Shown here in pieces: positions 61,477 to 64,000 of a stretch of 64,000 bases of DNA. The DNA lies in assembly GCA_044361315.1 (NCBI GenBank), contig JBIKJA010000015.1:1-64000 (forward strand), read 5' to 3'. Numbering within the stretch: the stretch's first letter is position 1; each line of letters opens with the position of its first letter. Source of the stretch: Crocinitomix sp044361315 (GTDB lineage Bacteria > Bacteroidota > Bacteroidia > Flavobacteriales_D > Crocinitomicaceae). Under the pieces are notes generated by a model that saw nothing but the letters and a program-made list of their open reading frames with translations, was not told the origin of the DNA and did no database searches. Position numbers and translations under genes: made by a program.

Positions 61477-61580
61477 GCGTTAGGGATGCAGCGGAAATCC
61501 CAAAGTTGGCGGCGTTTGCCGACTTTGGATTGGAGTGAAAGCCCGACCCCTCCCCAACAAGTTGGGGAGGGGTAACGCCC
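61477..61580 (+). repeat. Structured dispersed element, copy B (best preserved)
   Basis: Outer stem GCGTTA (61477-61482) with TAACGC (61573-61578); core 'GGGATGCAGCGGAAATCCC'; hairpin 1 AAAGTTGGCG/TGCCGACTTT with one G-T pair; core 'GGATTGGAGTGAAAGCCCG'; hairpin 2 CCTCCCCAAC/GTTGGGGAGG with a 2-nt loop. It lies in front of the convergently read hypothetical gene at 61583. Confidence 0.75.
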
Positions 61581-61582
61581 AA

Positions 61583-61993
61583 TTAAATCACCACCCCTTT
61601 TCCTCCAATTAAGGGAACTTTTACCATGTTGCTGGGAATAATAGTTTCGGCTAAAAAGATATATTTTTTGTCATACATTTTATTGTCGCACACAAAACTT
61701 ACCCAATATTCGTTATTTAATCCAAAAACTTCCTCGATGATGGGTTCTATTTTAACAAATGATTTGGGTTGAACATCACCTAAAAAATGACGCAAAACTG
61801 ACGTTTTTACCACTTCTCCGGTCAATTTATTTTCGCCATATCCTTTCGAAGAAACTAAGACATTATCGATTTGTACCTCCTTTTTATTCAACAAATAAAC
61901 GTTGTACACCTCATGCGTTTTTTCTTCATTCATTTCTTTTACAACAGCCACTGAAACGCCCTCCACTTGTAATATTTCGATGTCTTTTTTCAT
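61583..61993 (-). CDS. Conserved hypothetical protein
   Basis: A 136-residue soluble protein of alpha/beta composition without signal or membrane segment ('ILQVEGVSVAVVKEMNEEKT' to the terminal 'KVPLIGGKGVVI'). I recognise it as a family conserved in Bacteroidota that is sometimes mislabelled as a phenylalanyl-tRNA synthetase subunit; it has no synthetase motif. Function unknown. A promoter element is at 62019-62026. Confidence 0.75.
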   Translation of the reverse strand: MKKDIEILQVEGVSVAVVKEMNEEKTHEVYNVYLLNKKEVQIDNVLVSSKGYGENKLTGEVVKTSVLRHFLGDVQPKSFVKIEPIIEEVFGLNNEYWVSFVCDNKMYDKKYIFLAETIIPSNMVKVPLIGGKGVVI

Positions 61994-62018
61994 TTCCCCT
62001 TCTGGTATTTTAATTTGA

Positions 62019-62026
62019 CAAAGGTA
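62019..62026 (-). promoter_or_regulatory. -7 element for the hypothetical gene at 61583
   Basis: TACCTTTG on the minus strand (plus CAAAGGTA), identical to the purH element, 25 bp upstream of the ATG. Confidence 0.45.
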
Positions 62027-62083
62027 GATGGTTTTTGAGAACCAAAAAAATTCTTTGTTTTTTTTCTGAGAAATTGAGAAGAC

Positions 62084-63304
62084 TTAATGCCCGCCTGCTT
62101 GAGCCAGCATGCTCATTACAATGCTTATATACGCAGGTAATTCTTCGTAATGTCCTTCCAAGGCATCGTCTTGAATTTCTGACGTGTTTTTCCAATTTGG
62201 CAAGGTGCCTGAACCGGTGCGAACAATAACTAACTGTTTTTCAGGAATGGAAATAATGTACTGACCAGACATCCCACGGAAATAAGACACTCTATACGGC
62301 AAGCCGGTATAAATCCAATATTGAAACCCATAAACTTGGTTAGGTTTTCCATCTGGTTCATTAACAGGTGCTAAACTAGCAAATTCATTGACATAAGCGG
62401 TGCTCACCAATTGTTTGCCATTCCACCTACCTTGTTGGTTTACCAATTTTCCTAATCTCAAAAAATCTCGTGAGGTGGCATAAAAACAACAAAATGCTTT
62501 TTCTGAACTCTTTTCATCACCCGCCAAGCTCCAAAGTGCTTCACTTTCTGCGCCCATTTTTTTCCACAATTTTTCCGATGCATATTCCGAAACGCTAACC
62601 CCAGTTGCCGCTTTTAGGATATACATCAAAACTTGGGTGTCCCCACTTTTGTATTTAAAAGTTTTCCCCGGCTCCTCTTCTATGGTTCTGCGATTTAAAG
62701 ACAAATCTCGATCGTCGGTATCATAATATAATTCGGCAACATCACAAAACGGACTAATATAACTTTCCGACCACGAAAGACCTGAGGTCATGGTTAAAAT
62801 ATGGCGAATGGTAATGCCCTTTTTTTCGTCGTTAAATTCTGGTAAATAATTTGCCACTGGTTCATCCAACGATTTAATTTTTCCTTCATCCAAAGCCACC
62901 CCAATTAAAAGCGAAACTATTGATTTTGCCATGGAAAATGAATTGCTGATGCGATCCTGATCATGCTCGCCCCAATATTCTTCGTAAATGATTGTGTCAC
63001 CCCAAGCCACTAAAAAAGAGGATGGTGTAAGCGCCTCAATGGTTTCTCTTTCTTCTTGCGATAACGCAAAACTCCCTAACGACGGGTGTTGGCGCCAAGG
63101 CTGTGGTGTGCCAATTTGTACGGTTCGGTTGGTAAACACGTCTAAATCGTAAATAGTTGGGCGAATGTGGCCTTTAAAATAGGTATTGGCAACACCCTTA
63201 TAAATATAATATCTGCCTGTAAAAATAATGGCCAAATTAGCGACCACTAAAAAAAGTAGGATAATAATTCCTATCCATTTGAGTAATTTTTTTAGGTACT
63301 TCAT
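62084..63304 (-). CDS. Membrane-anchored serine hydrolase, beta-lactamase class C-like
   Basis: About 406 residues from ATG 63304 (the longer frame to 63331 would overlap lipB). An N-terminal membrane anchor (about 9-30) precedes a class C-type domain: SxxK in 'SNSFSMAKSIVSLLIGVALD', the tyrosine motif in 'FKYKSGDTQVLMYIL', and a C-terminal 'RTGSGTLPNW' in place of KTG. Family members include esterases and D-aminopeptidases; resistance is not implied. Begins 4 bp after the lipB stop, so they form an operon. Confidence 0.85.
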   Translation of the reverse strand: MKYLKKLLKWIGIIILLFLVVANLAIIFTGRYYIYKGVANTYFKGHIRPTIYDLDVFTNRTVQIGTPQPWRQHPSLGSFALSQEERETIEALTPSSFLVAWGDTIIYEEYWGEHDQDRISNSFSMAKSIVSLLIGVALDEGKIKSLDEPVANYLPEFNDEKKGITIRHILTMTSGLSWSESYISPFCDVAELYYDTDDRDLSLNRRTIEEEPGKTFKYKSGDTQVLMYILKAATGVSVSEYASEKLWKKMGAESEALWSLAGDEKSSEKAFCCFYATSRDFLRLGKLVNQQGRWNGKQLVSTAYVNEFASLAPVNEPDGKPNQVYGFQYWIYTGLPYRVSYFRGMSGQYIISIPEKQLVIVRTGSGTLPNWKNTSEIQDDALEGHYEELPAYISIVMSMLAQAGGH

Positions 63305-63308
63305 GCGT

Positions 63309-64000
63309 TTAAACGGTATAATCAAAATCAAATATCGTGCTCATGTTTTCTTTCAAAACTTGTTGCACGTGGGCAAGGTTGATTTCTTTTCCCAATTCCT
63401 TTTGCATGGAAGTTACGCTTTTATCAACAATTCCGCAAGGAACAATGTGATTAAAATACGATAAATCTGTATTTACATTTAAGGCAATGCCGTGCATGGT
63501 GACCCAGCGAGAACTTTTTACACCCATCGCACAGATCTTTCGTTCGCTGGGTGAGCCAACATCTAACCATACCCCCGTCATTCCTGGAAGACGACCAGCC
63601 AAAATACCAAATTCGCTGAGGGTTAGGATCACCGCCTCTTCTAAAAAACGCATGTATTTGTGGATGTCTGTAAAAAATTGATCCAAGTCAAAAATGGGGT
63701 ACATCACCAATTGCCCAGGTCCGTGATACGTAATGTCCCCTCCCCGATTAATTTTATAAAATGCCGCGTTTTTGCTCCGTAACATCTCCTCGTTAATTAA
63801 CAAATTCCCTTCGGCACCACTTTTGCCTAAGGTATATACGTGAGGATGTTCGCAGAAAATTAAATAATTCCCCGGCGTTTGTTCCGATTTACCATCTCTT
63901 TTTGCAATTTTCAAATCAATCACCTCTTTAAAAAGAGTTTCTTGAAAATCCCATCCTTCTTTATAATCAATCAAGTTTTTATCAATGTATGTTACGTTTC
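63309..64000 (-). CDS. lipB: Octanoyltransferase (lipoate biosynthesis), partial at 5' end
   Basis: Moves octanoyl from octanoyl-ACP to lipoyl domains. The frame stays open to the right edge (reading NVTYIDKNLIDYKEG upstream of TTG 63974), so the true start is outside the window. 'GGDITYHGPGQLVMYPIFDL' is the LipB signature; the catalytic Lys is in 'MGVKSSRWVTMHGIALNV' and the Cys in 'VPCGIVDKSVTS'. At least 230 residues, the usual length. The serine hydrolase gene follows. Confidence 0.94.
   Translation of the reverse strand, partial: NVTYIDKNLIDYKEGWDFQETLFKEVIDLKIAKRDGKSEQTPGNYLIFCEHPHVYTLGKSGAEGNLLINEEMLRSKNAAFYKINRGGDITYHGPGQLVMYPIFDLDQFFTDIHKYMRFLEEAVILTLSEFGILAGRLPGMTGVWLDVGSPSERKICAMGVKSSRWVTMHGIALNVNTDLSYFNHIVPCGIVDKSVTSMQKELGKEINLAHVQQVLKENMSTIFDFDYTV

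Noticed and set aside
61259..61582. Minus-strand frame of 107 codons across repeat copy B
   Set aside because: It spans two hairpin-rich non-coding segments; the same core in copies A, C and D is not kept open in this frame.
62084..63304. Beta-lactam resistance gene
   Set aside because: The class C fold is shared with many esterases and peptidases; the KTG-like motif is altered and the protein is membrane-anchored next to lipB, so a resistance function is not supported.
1..64000. tRNA genes, rRNA, CRISPR arrays, intact insertion sequences or prophage
   Set aside because: I looked for T-loop motifs, regularly spaced repeats, transposase frames and phage structural genes and saw none. A tRNAscan or ISfinder search could still find something I missed.

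Overview
This 64 kb window is a low-GC, gene-dense chromosomal segment from a member of the Bacteroidota, most likely order Flavobacteriales; a Crocinitomicaceae/Fluviicola-like lineage is my inference, not proven. The evidence is two type IX secretion sorting domains (one type B CHU_C-like, one type A), families nearly confined to Bacteroidota (DUF4292, DUF4270), TAnnTTTG promoter elements instead of Shine-Dalgarno-led starts, and gene orders typical of the phylum: panC opposite a short glycogen synthase, DUF4270-glmS, acpP-fabF-rnc, and purH-mreBCD-pbp2-rodA. I saw no tRNA, rRNA, CRISPR array, intact insertion sequence or prophage.

Layout. 1-1.2 kb: 5' part of a secreted glycine-rich protein running off the left edge. 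1.5-4.2 kb: yicC-gmk-nadD-hemJ. 4.3 kb: a tiny stand-alone CHU_C protein. 5-12.6 kb: crotonase, a polysaccharide flippase, then dut, a sugar nucleotidyltransferase, a TPR lipoprotein, a DUF4292 lipoprotein and an EnvC-like degenerate LytM protein. 12.6-14.2 kb: an ECF sigma factor with an anti-sigma-like membrane protein carrying a TonB-like C-terminus. 14.3-20.2 kb: ABC1 kinase, a broken small gene, asnS, ArsC-like protein, EamA transporter, biotin carrier. 20.2-26 kb (minus): ygiQ, decaying genes, a periplasmic protein, marC, pentapeptide protein, purN. 26.2-29.2 kb: a deiodinase-like nitroreductase, acpP, fabF, rnc. 29.2-32 kb (minus): YqaA-like protein, metK, panC. 32-38 kb: short glycogen synthase, DUF4270, glmS, yceH, rhomboid. 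38-42.4 kb (minus): a 1231-residue sensor kinase and udk. 42.7-52 kb: accessory region of glycosyltransferases, nfu, DUF3108, T9SS protein and a second ECF sigma pair, interspersed with gene relics. 52.2-60.2 kb: purH and the rod-shape/cell-wall operon. 60.3-64 kb (minus): exonuclease, hypothetical protein, serine hydrolase and lipB (5' end off the right edge).

Most notable is a dispersed non-coding element of about 95-120 bp present in four copies (16650, 36106, 43414 and 61477). It has a conserved core, but its stems change in sequence while staying paired, including a complete swap of the outer stem in one copy. This compensatory change points to selection for a folded RNA or DNA structure. 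Also notable are a probable halotyrosine dehalogenase next to fatty-acid genes, a LytM protein with most zinc ligands lost, a decayed toxin-immunity locus, and a duplicated 60-bp promoter segment. Several genes have single in-frame stops or one-base frameshifts; these could be true decay or assembly errors, and read mapping would decide.
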